This document shows, piece after piece, positions 1 to 14,000 of a stretch of DNA of 64,000 nucleotides. Location of the stretch: NCBI GenBank assembly GCA_028023455.1, contig JAQFVV010012535.1:1734001-1798000 (forward strand), in the 5' to 3' direction. Position numbers and translations under genes: made by a program. The stretch's first letter is position 1. Each line of letters starts with the position of its first letter. This DNA is from Epiperipatus broadwayi (Eukaryota; Onychophora; Udeonychophora; Euonychophora; Peripatidae). The notes beneath the pieces were generated by a model that worked only from the letters and a program-made list of their open reading frames with translations, had not been told where the DNA came from and did not search any database.

Positions 1-1945
1 GTTAAAAAAGTGCTTTATTAATAATATAATAAATATTAATGTTAATTCATGTAAGTGTATAGAATAAACTTTTAATCTTATTTATTAATTTTATACTTCA
101 CATAACATAAAAGATTGTTTGATAATACTCGTTACAAATCACAATGAATTTACAAAAGCATAACAAAAAAAAAAAAACAATCAAATGGCTTTATTGACTG
201 GGAGTCCCTAAAAAGTTTGAGCACAGAAAGTACCAGAACTAGAATTGATTCAAGGACCTTATATAGCTCCAGAGTCTGACATACTATCACTGAATTAACT
301 GTGCAGGGCAAAAGCTTAATATTATTGCAGAGTTATATAAAGCTCATCTTTTTCACAAAGAACCTTAGACACAAATAAATATCTTAATATGTAATTAAGT
401 AATTTATTAGCGCTGCAAATATTATTGAAGTGATATTAAATCTTCACATCTCATCTACTGAATCGGTCAGTTCTTTCAGTGTTTAAAAGTTTAGAAAATT
501 CAGTAGTTGATGTATCAAATTTGGTACCATTTCAATTATATATGTTAGAAAATGTAAGAAATGCAAATATACATGGATATTAAAAGTAGGCATATGGTTT
601 TCTATTATGAAAATAAGAATGATGCAATATGAGATGAAGGAAGCATTTTTGTTTTTTCAAACATCACCTGATAAAGATATTCATAAAATAATAAATAATA
701 TATATGTATATATCAGAGGGAAGCTTGAATTTTTACAGGTGTAGTTATAATAAATTTCTGAAAACGTTAGTTTTTAATAAATTTTTTAGTTATTTCTTTT
801 ATGTTTAAATTACTTACTATATAAAACAAATGATATGTTCTATAATAAGTTACTTAGCTATGATTCAAGGCATTATTGCACTTTCTATTTATTTAGCAAT
901 AAAACTAAGATTCATGTAAATGTTATATAATTGCTAATTCCCTAAAAATAAGCAATAGAACATAAGGTCTCAGGATTAAAAGTTTTAGTTTCAAAGAATT
1001 ATCATTAGCTAGCATGCCCTCTCGTGGCTCTTTACCATAATTTAGAAAACAACATCTATTTATGTTTACTTATGTGAAAGATTTGACACATTTATTAAAT
1101 GTGCAGTTCTTATTTATTATGAACATGCTTAACACAAAATAATTTCTGTATCGGTAAAAATATTAATTATATTTATTTTGTTTTGTAAAACTTATTCATA
1201 TTTATATATAAGGCAGATAATTAATGTTTTAATTGAACATGAAAAAGATATGAATATATGTCAGTATAGAGCTTCTATTTATAATTAAGAATCGATAATG
1301 TTTTGTTCTCTTTAATGAAGTTCTTTATTGTTCTAATTGTTCAAGTCAAATATATTTTCATTGTGCATCTACAATCACGACTTCCCATACATTGTTTGGA
1401 AATTAGTAATCCCATAATATTTAAAAGAATCTTACGTTTCACAACTGTGAAAGCACATTAGTGCTGTGAATTATAAGTCATTGTTAGTTGTAAATTTATT
1501 ATTTACTAAAAAGTACATTTTTTAAATAAGATTTTTTACATTTAAAAAATAAGATATAGTTATGATTTAGACACAAACATAAGTTCTGGGAGCAGATTAT
1601 GGTCAAATTTTCAATTCTAGTTAGTTTTTATCTTAAAAATTATAAATTAAAAAAATAGAAGACACTGAAATCACGAGGCATTTTGTTTATTGATTAAATA
1701 TTTTATTTTTTACAAATTGTAATAAATTTTATGCATTGAAAATAGATGAACTTACATTATGTAAGTTATCATAAATAAAGAAAATAAAGCATTGATATTC
1801 AACACTTTTTGTAGACCAGCTTTTGTTTTAAAACTTTGTTACTAACCATTTTTAATTAATAATTGTTAATTAATTATTTCTATTATTCATTAATAATTTA
1901 TTATGTTGATAAGATTTTCAGATGTTTGTGCTATTTTATTTTTAG
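1..1945 (+). other. upstream SLU7 intron (3' part)
   Basis: AT-rich with no convincing coding sequence. A repeat-like patch at about 173-330 (with ATCAAATGGCTTTATT) has a weaker relative at about 31137-31230. Confidence 0.7.
173..330. repeat. dispersed repeat, copy 1
   Basis: It shares ATCAAATGGCTTTATT, then CAGAAAGT-CCAG and a GATTCAAG / AGTCTGA block, in the same order, with 31137-31230. It is probably the same repeat family. The type is unknown. Confidence 0.4.
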
Positions 1946-2080
1946 AGCAAAGCTGATAATGACAATGATTTGGATGATGAAGATAAATATGCAGATGATA
2001 TAGACATGCCAGGAACTAAAGTTGATAGTAAACAGCGTATTACTGTCAGAAACCTTAGAATTAGAGAAGATACTGCCAAA
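1946..2080 (+). CDS. SLU7: SLU7 exon a (first in window)
   Basis: 45 codons in phase 0, from [18 protein letters not shown] to [11 protein letters not shown]. The acceptor is a T-rich tract ending TTTTAG at 1945 and the donor is GTAAGA at 2081. The acidic stretch followed by [10 protein letters not shown] is characteristic of SLU7. The following intron is only 77 nt. Confidence 0.95.
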
Positions 2081-5000
2081 GTAAGAATAAGTGAAATTTT
2101 TACTGTTCATTTTATTATTAACAGATTTATTAATATGGCATTTTTATTATTTTTTAGTATTTAAGAAATTTAGATCCAAACTCAGCTTATTATGATCCAA
2201 AAACACGATCTATGAGGGACAATCCTTATAAAACGTCTGGCAAGAATCCTGATGTGTAAGTAGAAATTTATATATATCTATACTCCCACAGCTTAATCTT
2301 ATAATTTGAATTTTTTTTTGATAAAAATAATAAATTCACATGAATTAAGTATCATGGCTTGAATATTATATATATTATAATGGACAATAGTCACATCAAT
2401 ATCCAATACCAGAGGGCATCATGAGACTTATAGCTATCTTGCTTTGCTGACATAACTGTTTTGTTCTGCAAGTTTTAGTTAAAGTTTATACTTTGCTTTT
2501 TTTTTTTTTGCGAATTATCTTCAGAGAACTGAGAATTTAACTGTGATACCAATTGTCTGTTGATGGTATGAAGGTGAAGAGATAATTGTGATCAAGAGAG
2601 ATTTAAAGCTTTGACTGTCTAGCTCTGGTAATGTGGCCATTTTGTTTGCAAGTTTATATATATATTTTGCAAATTATCTTCAGAGAACTGAGAATTTAAC
2701 TGATAGAAAAATGGTTTGTTTATTTGGTTTTTAGTAAGCTTGCTACCAAAGATTTTTTTTAATTTAAGAAAGGAAGTGATTTATTTGAGAATATTTTGAG
2801 GCCTATAGTTGGGAAATAAGTGTTTATCGATCGTCATTGTAAGAAAGTAAAGTTTTTCCCCTTTTGTGTAAATGGGGTTGAAGAATAGGAGAGGAAGCAT
2901 AAAATTAAATATAAAATAGAGGGCTTGAAAATAAGGAATATGGATTGCATTTGTATCCCACAATGAATATATAAGGGTCAGAAAGAAATTAGGCATACTA
3001 TGACAGAGTGTACTGTATGAAATGAGGTTTATCACTTGAAATGTTTAAATAAGACTAGGAAGGATGTAACAGGTTTATGGTTATGTAGATAGTGTGTAAG
3101 TGTAATAAAAGAAGTGAAAAGGTGGTTTCTAAGCGTAGATAGCTTAAAGAGAAAGGAGAAATGGAGCAAAATATAGACGAGGAAGACAGGATAGAGTGTA
3201 TTTTTAGTGGAGTGACAAGATATGGATGAAAAAATAGGTAATGCAGTTCAGATGATTAGCCAAAGAATAAGTAAGATAGAGGAAGAGGTAAAGGATGTAG
3301 AAGTAAAATTAAAATTGTTAGAGGTGAAGTGTGTGCAGATAAAGGAATTGTTGAGTAGGAATGATAAGGAAGAAGTAGACAAGAAAGTCCAGAGGGTGAT
3401 AGAGAATGTTATGGACGAAGTAGGGAAAGTAAACTCTGAGACAGTATTGATAGGAGATTCACTAATTAGAGAGTATGGAGATATAATTGCAAGGGAAAAT
3501 AGAAATGTGTATGTAAGAGTATGTTTGCCTGGAGTTAGAATTAGGGATGTTACAGCTAAGGTAAAGAAACAAGGGAATAGAGATGTGTATGTTATGGTAG
3601 GGACAAATAATTTGTCAGAGCTATCGGAGATAGTAATGGATGAGTACATAGAATTGATTAGTAATTTGAGTAAGATTGAAGGAAGAGCAAGATTTGGATT
3701 AATAAGATTTGACAATAGATACATATTAGATAGGGCATGTTCTATAAATAAGAGATTAAAAAAATTGTGTGAGAGAAATGATGTTATGTTTGTGGATGTG
3801 TGGGATTTTCTTATTAATAAGAGGGAGTTATATAGTAGAGATGGATTGCACTTAGAAAAACAAGGAAGTGAAGTTTTAGGGAGTTTGATTTATAAAGAAT
3901 ATAGTTCAGGACACTTATAAAGGGGAGTAGGGTTTTAAGTGGCAGTGTTATCAGAAAGAAGAAAAATGGATGAGATGTAAGAAATAAACAAAAGGGTAGT
4001 TGGTTTAGATATAAATGTAGATGTGAAGAAGGAATGGGTCTGTAAAATTAATGGTAAGCAAGTTATTTATAAATGTAATGGAGAAGAAAGAGTCAAAAGA
4101 ATTTATAAAAGAGTAGTTAGGAAAGAAGAAATTGTTAAAATTGGATATTTGAATATGCAAGGTGGTAGGAGACCAGAAAAGTGGCTGGAATTAAACAAAG
4201 CAGTTAAAAATGAAGAGCTTGAGGTACTAGCAGTAGTGGAAACACATCTAAGAGAAGAAGAACCTATACTGGAAAACTTGGTATGGCAGGGTATAAATAG
4301 AAAAGAAAAAAAGGGGGTGGTGGTATAGGAGTTATGTCAAAAAAATATTTAAATACTGTTAAATGTCAAGAACATTTGTGGTTTGAGATAAGATTAGGAA
4401 GACAGGAGTGGATGGTGGCTGTAGTGTATATAGCCACTGGAGATAGTCAAACTATAATGGAGTGGAACAGTAGCATATATGAATGCCTAGTTAAGGATAT
4501 ACAGAGTTTCAAAGAAAAAGGGGGAGAGAATAATGGTTATAGAGGATATGAATGGGCATATTGAAGAAATTGATGATGTAGATAACAAGAATGGACAGCT
4601 TTTGAAGAATTTTTGTCAGAGAGTGAATTTGAGAATTGGAAATTTGTCAAATATTTATGAGGGACAATACACATGGTCTAGAAATAATATATTTCACACA
4701 ATAGATTATGTATTAGTAGAGAAAGAGGGAATGAATAAAGTATGGAAAATTAAAGTGTTTGATAATGAAGAGAGAGTATGTAATAGTGATCATAATTTTT
4801 TTATAATAGAAATGGTTAGTAATGTGATGGAAAATAGTAATAAAAGTAGAAAGGATAGTGAAAGATGTGGATGGAGAATGAATGATAAGAATAAGTTAGA
4901 AGAATATAAAATAAAAGTTGAAGAAACCATGGAAGAGTTGGTTGGGGATGAATATAAGGACTGGTGTGGATAAAAGTGGCAAATAGAGTTTTAGATAAGA

Positions 5001-8000
5001 ATATTCAGAAGAATAAAAGTAATAGTCCAGTGAGAGTTAGTAAAAGTGTAAAAGAGAGGAAAAAAGCATGCAGAGAATATAAGTGTGCTATTAAGAACAA
5101 AGAAAGTGAAAAAGATGTTAATGTTAAATGGGAAAAGTATTTAAAAAAAAAGAAGTTGGCTAAAATAGATAATTATAGAGAGAGAATGAAATTGAATAGT
5201 AAATTGTTGGAGGATATTAATAAAAGTGGAAGAGATGGGAGTAAAAAATTTTGGAATTACATTAAAAGAAGGAATGTAGGGGAGAGAAAGATAGTATTAC
5301 TAGATGATGAGGGAATAGAGTGTAGCTCTAGAGAAGAATTAGAGACAATCTTAAATAAGTATGTAATGGATATAGAAAAGATGTTAGATGTGAAGGACAG
5401 AGTGATAACAAACATGAAAGCATATAGTAATGGAAATATTAGGTTTACAGAAAATGAACTGAATGAGGCAGGGAAGAAATTGAAAAGTGGAAAGGCAAGA
5501 GGTTTGGATGGATGGGCAGCAGAGATGGTAATGAATTTAGGGTGTAGGGCAAAAGTAAAATTATTATTGTGTTTTAATAAGATAGCACAGAAGAGATTTT
5601 CTGGGTAGTTGGAGTAATACAAGAGTAAGGCTCTATTTAAAGGAAAGGGTAAGGATCATAGAAAGTTAAACAATTATAGACCAATAGCATTAACATCAAT
5701 GTTATATAAAGTTTTCATATATATGATGGCTGGAAGAGTCACAAAATGGATGGAAGAAAATAATATAGTGGGAGAAATGCAGGGAGGTTTTCAATCGGAT
5801 AGGCATATAGGAGATAGTTTATTTTTAGTTACACAACTTATAGATATGAGTAGAAATACAGGTAGACAGTTATATATGATTTTTATAGATATAGAGAAGG
5901 CATATGATAGAGTAAATAGAAATAGATTATGGGTAAGTTTAGTAAATTTGGGAATGGATGGAGCTTTAGTGGATATTATTAAGAGATTATATGAAAATAA
6001 TTACTATATGTATCAATTAGGGAATATAGAATCAGTTAAAGTTAAAAATGGGATGGGACTAAGGCAAGGATGCCCAGCCCAGTTTTTGTTCTATTTGAGA
6101 GAAATGGAGAGAGCAATAGAAGATAAGAAGAGGGGGCCATATCCATTAATAGGTGGCAAGGGAGTATATACATTACTGGGTCTTTTATTTGCGGATGATG
6201 TCTTCTTGTGCACAGAAAGAAGGGAAGATATGGAAGTTATGCTGAGGGGCATGCACAAGGGTGGGTAAAGAGATGGGGATTAAATTTAGTGAGGAAAAAT
6301 CAAAAGTAATGATGATTAATACTGGGGAAAGAGAAGACAAAAAATTTTTTTTGGGAAATTAAGTGTGGTGAATAGGTATAACTATTTGGGAATCATCTTA
6401 AGTAATCAGAGAAATTGCTTGGATGAATGGGAGAAAAAAATTGATAAATGAAGCAAAGAAAAGAAAGGGATTGATAAAGAAATTAACAGTGTTTTCATAT
6501 AATAAGTATGATGTAGCTAGAATTGTATGGAAGGGTTTGGCAGTAGCAGGGTTAACATATAGTAATGATGCATTATGTATTAGTAAAGGAGTATTAGATA
6601 ACTTAGAAGAAGTACAAAGAGAAGTAAGAAGACATGCATTAGATGCAGATATGTGGATGGCAAAGGAGGCAATTGAAGGAGAAATGGGATAGTCAAGTTT
6701 TTATATGAGAGATGCAAAAAGCAAAATGAAAATGTTTGGTAGATTGCAGTTTATGGATAATAAGAGAATAGCCAAAATAGTATTTAATTGGGTTATGAGT
6801 AAAGGACAAGCAACAGGATGGGTGAGAAAGGTAGTACGGTATGCAGAAGATTTGGATAAAGAATTTATGTCAGTATACTTATACAAAAGGTGGGATGATT
6901 GTGTTAGGAGAATTGTTGAGTGTTATAGTGGTAAGGAATGGGATAGAAGAATAGATGCATTAATAAAGAATAGGGAGTTGGAGAGATGGAGAACTAGTAT
7001 GGAGAGTAAAAAGAGTTTAAATATATATAGAAGTAAATGGAATATTGGGTGCAAGTTAATTTATGATAATAGCAAGGAAAATAGTTTACTGTTTAAGGCT
7101 CAAACAGGATCTTTAGCAACAAAGGAATATACACATAAATGGAAAAATGTGGGTGATTTAGTCTGCAAGTTGTGTAAGGAAGTCATAGAAAATATTAGGC
7201 ATCTGTTAATTGAATGTAAATGCCTGAAAGCAGAAAGGGTACAATTAATGAAGTTGTGGAAGAATAAATATAAACAAAGTGATTATACAGAAAATGGGTT
7301 ATTGGTTTTTATGCTAGGTTTGGGAGAAAATAAGGGGAATTTAGATATAAAGGCTATGGAGTTGACAAAGTTTATGTTGTGGAAATGGGATGGAGCAGGG
7401 TAGAGAAAAATATGAGAAAACTTATCAGGAGGAATGGAAAGAGAGGGTAATGTGGCTAACAGGTTTCTCTGGTCATAGTGGCTGAGAGATTCCTGACTCT
7501 GTATAAGGAGAAGTCACAGTGCATTACATCACAATATTGTATCAAGAGACATCATAGGTGAGGATCTTATTTATAAACACCAACGCAGCTACACCCATAT
7601 GAATAAATACTTAAAATTGTCTTTAAGTCGCAGAGAAAAGAGAGTCTTTACAACCAGAAACATTAATTAGAAAAACTGCAACAGTAAATAGATGATAAGT
7701 TCAATATTGTACAGTTAAATTGATGAATTGAAATCATCCCATCTTATGTTGGCAAATATTACATTTGATATTGGGTAGTTTTGAACATTAACAAAATCTT
7801 ACATTAATAAGCACAAAATCTTATATTAATAATTCAGTATCATCCATGAAAACTACCCTTAAATAACTATTGTTTATCAGACTGATAGATATGTGTAGTT
7901 ATGATGTGTTCATTTATTTTCTATTAACTTTAATTATTCACAACCATAGGTTATTACAAAATCAGACTTTTACATTATGCATATGATCCTATGCTGCATT

Positions 8001-11000
8001 AAAAATAAAAAGATACAATAAATAAACCTCTTGCAATCTGGAGTACAAATTTAAAATCATCACACAACTAATCTACATATAAACTTAAAATTCAAATGCA
8101 GGAAAATATATTCCCAGGAAGAACTGTCTCTAAATCTGGAATAAAATCTTCTATGATTGGTTACATACAAAGTCAAACTGCATGGGAATTACATATATTT
8201 CACAGAGATGTGAAACAACATGTACAGAATTCAAAATGGTAGATAAAATATCTAGAGGATTGTTATATAAAAAACACACACATATATACTAATTTTTAGT
8301 TTTAGATGATTTTGTGAAACAAACAAAATAAAATAACAAACTAAGCACAATAAAATTAATTTACTAAACTATTTATATATGCGTACATTGGCATTAGAAC
8401 ACACTCATATTTCCATTAATTTTGGAATTATTGTAGAAATGATTTTTGAATAGCTTCACAGAGATAACTTTTATTAAACTAAATTTTAACTATTTAAAAT
8501 CTAAATCTTTTTTATATTGTTTTAAAATTTTTTTTTTTAGAAGAAAGATTGATTTCACTTAAACTAAATTTTGATTATTAAAATTATCTTTATTTAAAAC
8601 TCTTTAGGAGGAAAAGGAAAAAAAATTAAGAAACAAAACTGATTTTTTTTATAGCTCAAATATTTAAAGATATTAACTATTATACCCAGCTAAATATTAA
8701 AAGAACTTTGTTAAAGATAGTGGAAATTTTTAATAGCTTCTATATTTTAAAAAAAAGATATTCAAAAAGTATACTACAACATATCATATACACTAAACTA
8801 AAAGTATAAATATTAAAATTAATAAAATAAATACACAATATTATATAAATTTGTCCGTTATCTCTAAATATTACTAGCTAGCATTTTAAAAGTTTATTAA
8901 ATCATTCATAAACTAAATAAACTTGTTACCTTAAGTCCAATATATGGCTGAGAAAAAATTGCTTCTCTTTAAAGATAGAATTACATTTAAATACGTAAGT
9001 TTTCCTATAAATATGATGAAAGGAGAGCTCTGATAGTTCACTAGTGAAATCTTTTTCTTTGATGATTTTTAAATATTAGTCACAATCAGGTTTTATTCTT
9101 CCAGATAGAGTTTTGTCTTGAAAATTTGTTCCTTTCACTGTTGAGAAATGCATCTATTCTAACTGCAATTTAATATATGTGAATCTGGTTGGCATAGCAT
9201 TTGATGTTATTCAAAAAGCAGGTTTTGACATCATGATAGTTATGGGCTCCATACCCTGGCAGTGTTCTTTAGTGGTGATCAGCAATGTATCTTGATTCTT
9301 TCAATCACTGGGTGAGATTTCTTATAATCCATGTTGAGCAAGAAGAAAGCAAATATCAAAGACAAAATTATTTTCTGAGTGTTTATTTATATCATTATAA
9401 ACTTTGCAAAACTTTTTTTAAAAATTAAACAAATCGGTAATTATTTTAAATCACCCACATTTATAAAATTCTTTAAATAAGTAAACAGCATGTTTAGAGA
9501 TAACAACTAGCTATCGTAATCCCTAAAAATATGTTTAATTGACATTTTAAAACTTTCAAAACATGAAACAAAGTTTAAAAACATCAGTTTTCAAGAATTT
9601 TAAATTAATAATGAGATATTTGAATTTTTAGGTTTTCTTTAATAATCATTGTTTAAATACATTTGAATACAATAATGTTTTGGTGATTTATTGATATAAT
9701 CGTCTAACAATCATTTATAGTTCTGATTTATTTATTTACTTTCCTCTAAAAGTCTATACACCTGATTTATTTAATGCGATTTTGAAGTTACGCGATTCAC
9801 ATTTCTCTGGAAGTCGAACTCCGATAATGCGCTATTACTTTAAATAATAAATTTTGCGCACTTACGTCATATTGAAAGTAATAATACATTATTGGAATTC
9901 GACTTTCATCTTAGTAATTTCAATATTTTCAGTGCTTTATAATAGTAAGATTTTATGCAATAATGAAATTAAAATCATGATTTCCACATTTTATGTATAC
10001 ACACATTAAATTTTACAAGATTATAATGTAAATTTGTTCAAACATTGTGCGTGTTAATTTTGCATTTTAAATCACATTCTGTTTTTGCTTTTTAGAAAAG
10101 AACGTAATCAAATATTAATCATTTAGTGTCCGCAAGTTTATTTTTAAAAGGTGAGTAATAGCAGTGGGCACAATTAAAATTGAAAATTAAAGACAAAAAT
10201 AAGAATTTAATTTTTAGTTGTTAGATTAATTACTAATTACGTTGTCACCAGAAAACCATTAACACGAGAGTGACGTTGCCACTAGTTGTATTTCCTCTTG
10301 TGAAGAATCTGATTTTTTACCAGTTTGCAAACGAACCTGTTTACCGGCAAATAGCAATAATAATTAAAACGTATATAAAAAAATGTAAATTACTGTAAAT
10401 TATGCATAAAAATATATTGTTTTGAATAAAATTAAATATTATAGTTAAAAAAAGTTTGTCTTGTGTCAATTTTTTTCAAATTTGAAATTTTTTATTAGTC
10501 ATATTTTATTTCCTTATTTTTTTTTGCGCGAATTTTAAAGTAATTTTACGTTGGTGCTTTGCTTTTACGCGATTTTTGAAAAATCACAGTCCGTATCCCC
10601 CCTTTTTCAAGGTAAATTATGTCTATTTTTGCGCGATTTCATTTGCGCGTGTTTTCTGAGGAACCTATATCGCGTAAAATGAGACCCAGGTGTATATATA
10701 TAAGGAAACTAAACTAAACTATGCTAAGTTGTTTTTGTTTTTCTTACTTTGTGAAAGTTATTTGAAACCCATTGTCATTAATAATTTTGAAAAACACATT
10801 GAGGTTACATGATGCATTAGATTTAGAAATCTGTTTCAAAAGTAAAGTTTTCATTTATTTTTTGATAATCATTAGAATATTGAAGAAAGTGATGATTATC
10901 CAGTATTTATTTTTCAAAATTTGCTTTATTGTATTTGTCCCTAGTCAATTAAGTCAAGCAAAAAAATCTGCTTAAATGAACATTTTTCTTGTAGTTCTTA

Positions 11001-14000
11001 TCAAACAATCATATCCAAAGTGTAAAATGTTCTTCTAGGCCAGGGTTGGGGAATCTCTGGACTTCGGAAGCTTTCAATACAATCTCCAGACATTTTCAAA
11101 AATGTATATATAAAATGGCCCTGTATAAAACTTTTATTTAAACATGAGCATAATTCACATATTGACTTAAGAATTAAGTAAAATAAAATATTTAATCTTC
11201 GAAGCTGAGGACATTTTGTTTGTTTTTATTATGAATTCTGCAAGTGTATATTCATAAAAATAAAATTAGAATTTTACTTTATATTACTATTATTTTGCCT
11301 TTTTTTAATTTTTATTATAATGGCACTGAGTAAGATAAATTGATACAGAAATTTATATATTTTAATAGAAATAGATCAACACATTTTTTTTATAGAAAGA
11401 AATAGTAAATTGATGTGCCTGATATGTCTAGGAAGTATTTCAATTAATAAAGAATACTATTTATCGAAACATTTTGATTACAACAAATGTTGGGAAAGAA
11501 AGAAGTATTAAAATAAAAAAATCTTGAAAAGGAGCTTCATCAAGTGGCTGATATATCTCATAAAAAATTCAAACAAATCAGAAAATTCTGTAAAGTCAAA
11601 TTAGGATTTTTTTTTTAAAAAAGCAGAAACTTTTAAACCATTTTCTGAAAGGGAGTTTATAAATGACTGCATCCTAGCTGCTGTAGATTTAATCTGCCCA
11701 AAACATAAAAGAAATCCAAGAATATAAATATGCCACAAAAAATAGTTTACAAGACAAATTGGAAAAATTATCATTAAATGTGGAACAGTCATTAATTATA
11801 CTGATGTTACTTTATTTTCAATTCACAAAAAAATTATTGTTTTTTTTTTTAAAAAAGGGCTAGTTGAAATTGGCCTAGAAGCTGAAAAGATTTCCCACCC
11901 CTAATGATTTGGGGTAAATTAATTAAATATTTGATCAACTATAGCAGGCTAATTTTTAAGTTGATAATTCCGCATGGCTTGCGAATGATATTATAAATAT
12001 CCAAATGACCCTTGACAGAAAAAGATTCCCCACACCTGTTCTAGGCAAACATAGTCATTGTAATACATTATTATATATTTTATTAGTGCAAAAAAAAGTC
12101 ACATTCACTAATAAAAAATATTTTTGCATGAAACAAATGTATGTCTGTTTTTAATAAAGGTAATTATAATATTCATATGTATAGTATAATTCAACTGCTT
12201 AAAGTTATACTGAAGTAAATCTCAAATATTAAATCACCCCACATGATTCAGCACTGCCCTCTTGTGAAATAAATATATTAAGAGTCTGTATTTAAAAATT
12301 TTGAGGCTAGCTATGTTGGAATACGAACTCTTAATATATTTATTTCACAAGAGGGTTGTGCTGAATTTGTTAACCATGTGGGGTGATTTAATAAATGTAT
12401 AGTATGTGTTTATATATTGAACTATTTCCATCATCTAGTATTAAGTACTGAATGTCTTTAGACAAATTAAACTTTATTTAAATTTTCCAATTACAATCAA
12501 CTGTAAGTAATGGCACATAGACTAGAATATGCACAATGTTTCGAGAGGTATTATTCTCTTCTCTTCAAGTGTTGCTGGCCTGATCAGTGACAGTATTAAT
12601 ATAGGAATCAAATCTGGACACTTAGATTCTTGAATTTTAAGGTAATGTTCTAACCAACTGATCATCCTGCCAAAGGCAACAGTCAATAGAAATTTTATAT
12701 ACTATCCATGAAGTTTCTTCTCATTTCTCCACTTTTTCCTAAGAGCAAAGTTGATTAGTGATTTCCATACATTGTGTATAGTCACACTAGATTACTTATG
12801 GGATTATTTGTTATTATCATGGTAGCTGCTTCTTAGAATTTTCTCTTTGTACCTTTTTCTGTCTATCCAATATTTTTGTATTCATTGGTACATACATGGT
12901 CAGCTATTTCCAAACACATGCCATTATTTTTACAACTTACAGTCTGCAAATTGATGTTAGCCTATCAATACACCTTTCTGAAAAATTCTCCAAATTGCCT
13001 AAATATTATAGGCATGTTTAATTTTTTGAACTACTCTATCAATACTGTTAATTGACTAATCTTATTGACCCAATATATTTAAGCTGCTATCTTACACCTG
13101 TTGATTTACATGTTATATGTAGCTACCTTTGGTCTGGTGCCTTTCTAAATTGAGTAAGTGTGTGGATATGTACACATATATAAATTATCAAATGCCAAAA
13201 GCTAAACTAATTAATATATAAACAAATTGCACCAAATTCAAAATTAAAAAACTAGCCAAAATTAAAACTTAAAAATTCGCAATGAATGATTTTCTGCTAA
13301 AACAGACTTGATCTGAAAAATATTTTAGCTAAAAGGAAAACTCATTAATGAAAACTATAAAACATTAATTAACAAGTGACTAACTTGATAATTAATGTAT
13401 TTGCTTCTTTGGTATTTCTCAAGAATTAGATAAGTGTTGGAGAGGTCTTTGTTTCCAATAATAATTGCTGCTTTATAATGATGATAATGGTGTGTGCACA
13501 CTTGTATTTATTTAAATATTTTTCCAAGTTTTATTCATAAATATATTGCTTCTTGATTTATAATTTTCTATAGAGTTGACAAATTTTTTTTTTTTATAGA
13601 ATAAATGAAAATTGATAAGTATAGGAATATCTCAGGCTACCGTATCTCCTATTTGAGGATTATCTAGCAAATTTTTTTTGATGATTTGGATTAAACTAAT
13701 AGCATTAAACAAATCGTTTTTTAAACATAATTTGTATAATTTCTTGCTTAAATCTTTTTATTGACTCGTTTTAAAATAAATGGAAGATTTAAATATATTT
13801 TATATAACATTAACTTGATTGTAACCTATGTCTATTGTACATATCCTTCATAGATTGTATGAGGAAATTTGAATTAATAAAATTTTCTTAATAATGACAA
13901 TTGGAAATATTCTGTTTTAAAAAAATCTCTATATAAATAAATTTTGTGCTTTTAAATGCAAATATTCTGTGTGTATATAATATCTGAAATCCAATTTTTA

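Larger units (their letters stand above)
2760..7540 (+). mobile_element. non-LTR retrotransposon (CR1/L2-like, esterase ORF1), decayed
   Basis: A purine-rich + strand block with two ORFs in LINE order. ORF1 (3222-3920) has a coiled coil and an SGNH hydrolase. ORF2 has an apurinic-type endonuclease, reverse transcriptase with FADD, and a C-terminal Cys/His knuckle. ORF2 is broken by several frame changes, so the copy is dead. Ends are approximate. No target duplication was found. Confidence 0.85.

Noticed and set aside
2781-3724. Open frames on the - strand across LINE ORF1 (3035-2781, 3724-3248)
   Set aside because: They are antisense shadows of the LINE, whose + strand carries the SGNH motifs.
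12583-12670. Functional tRNA gene
   Set aside because: The B box is mutated, acceptor ends do not pair well and the sequence continues into a repeat body, so it is a SINE head.
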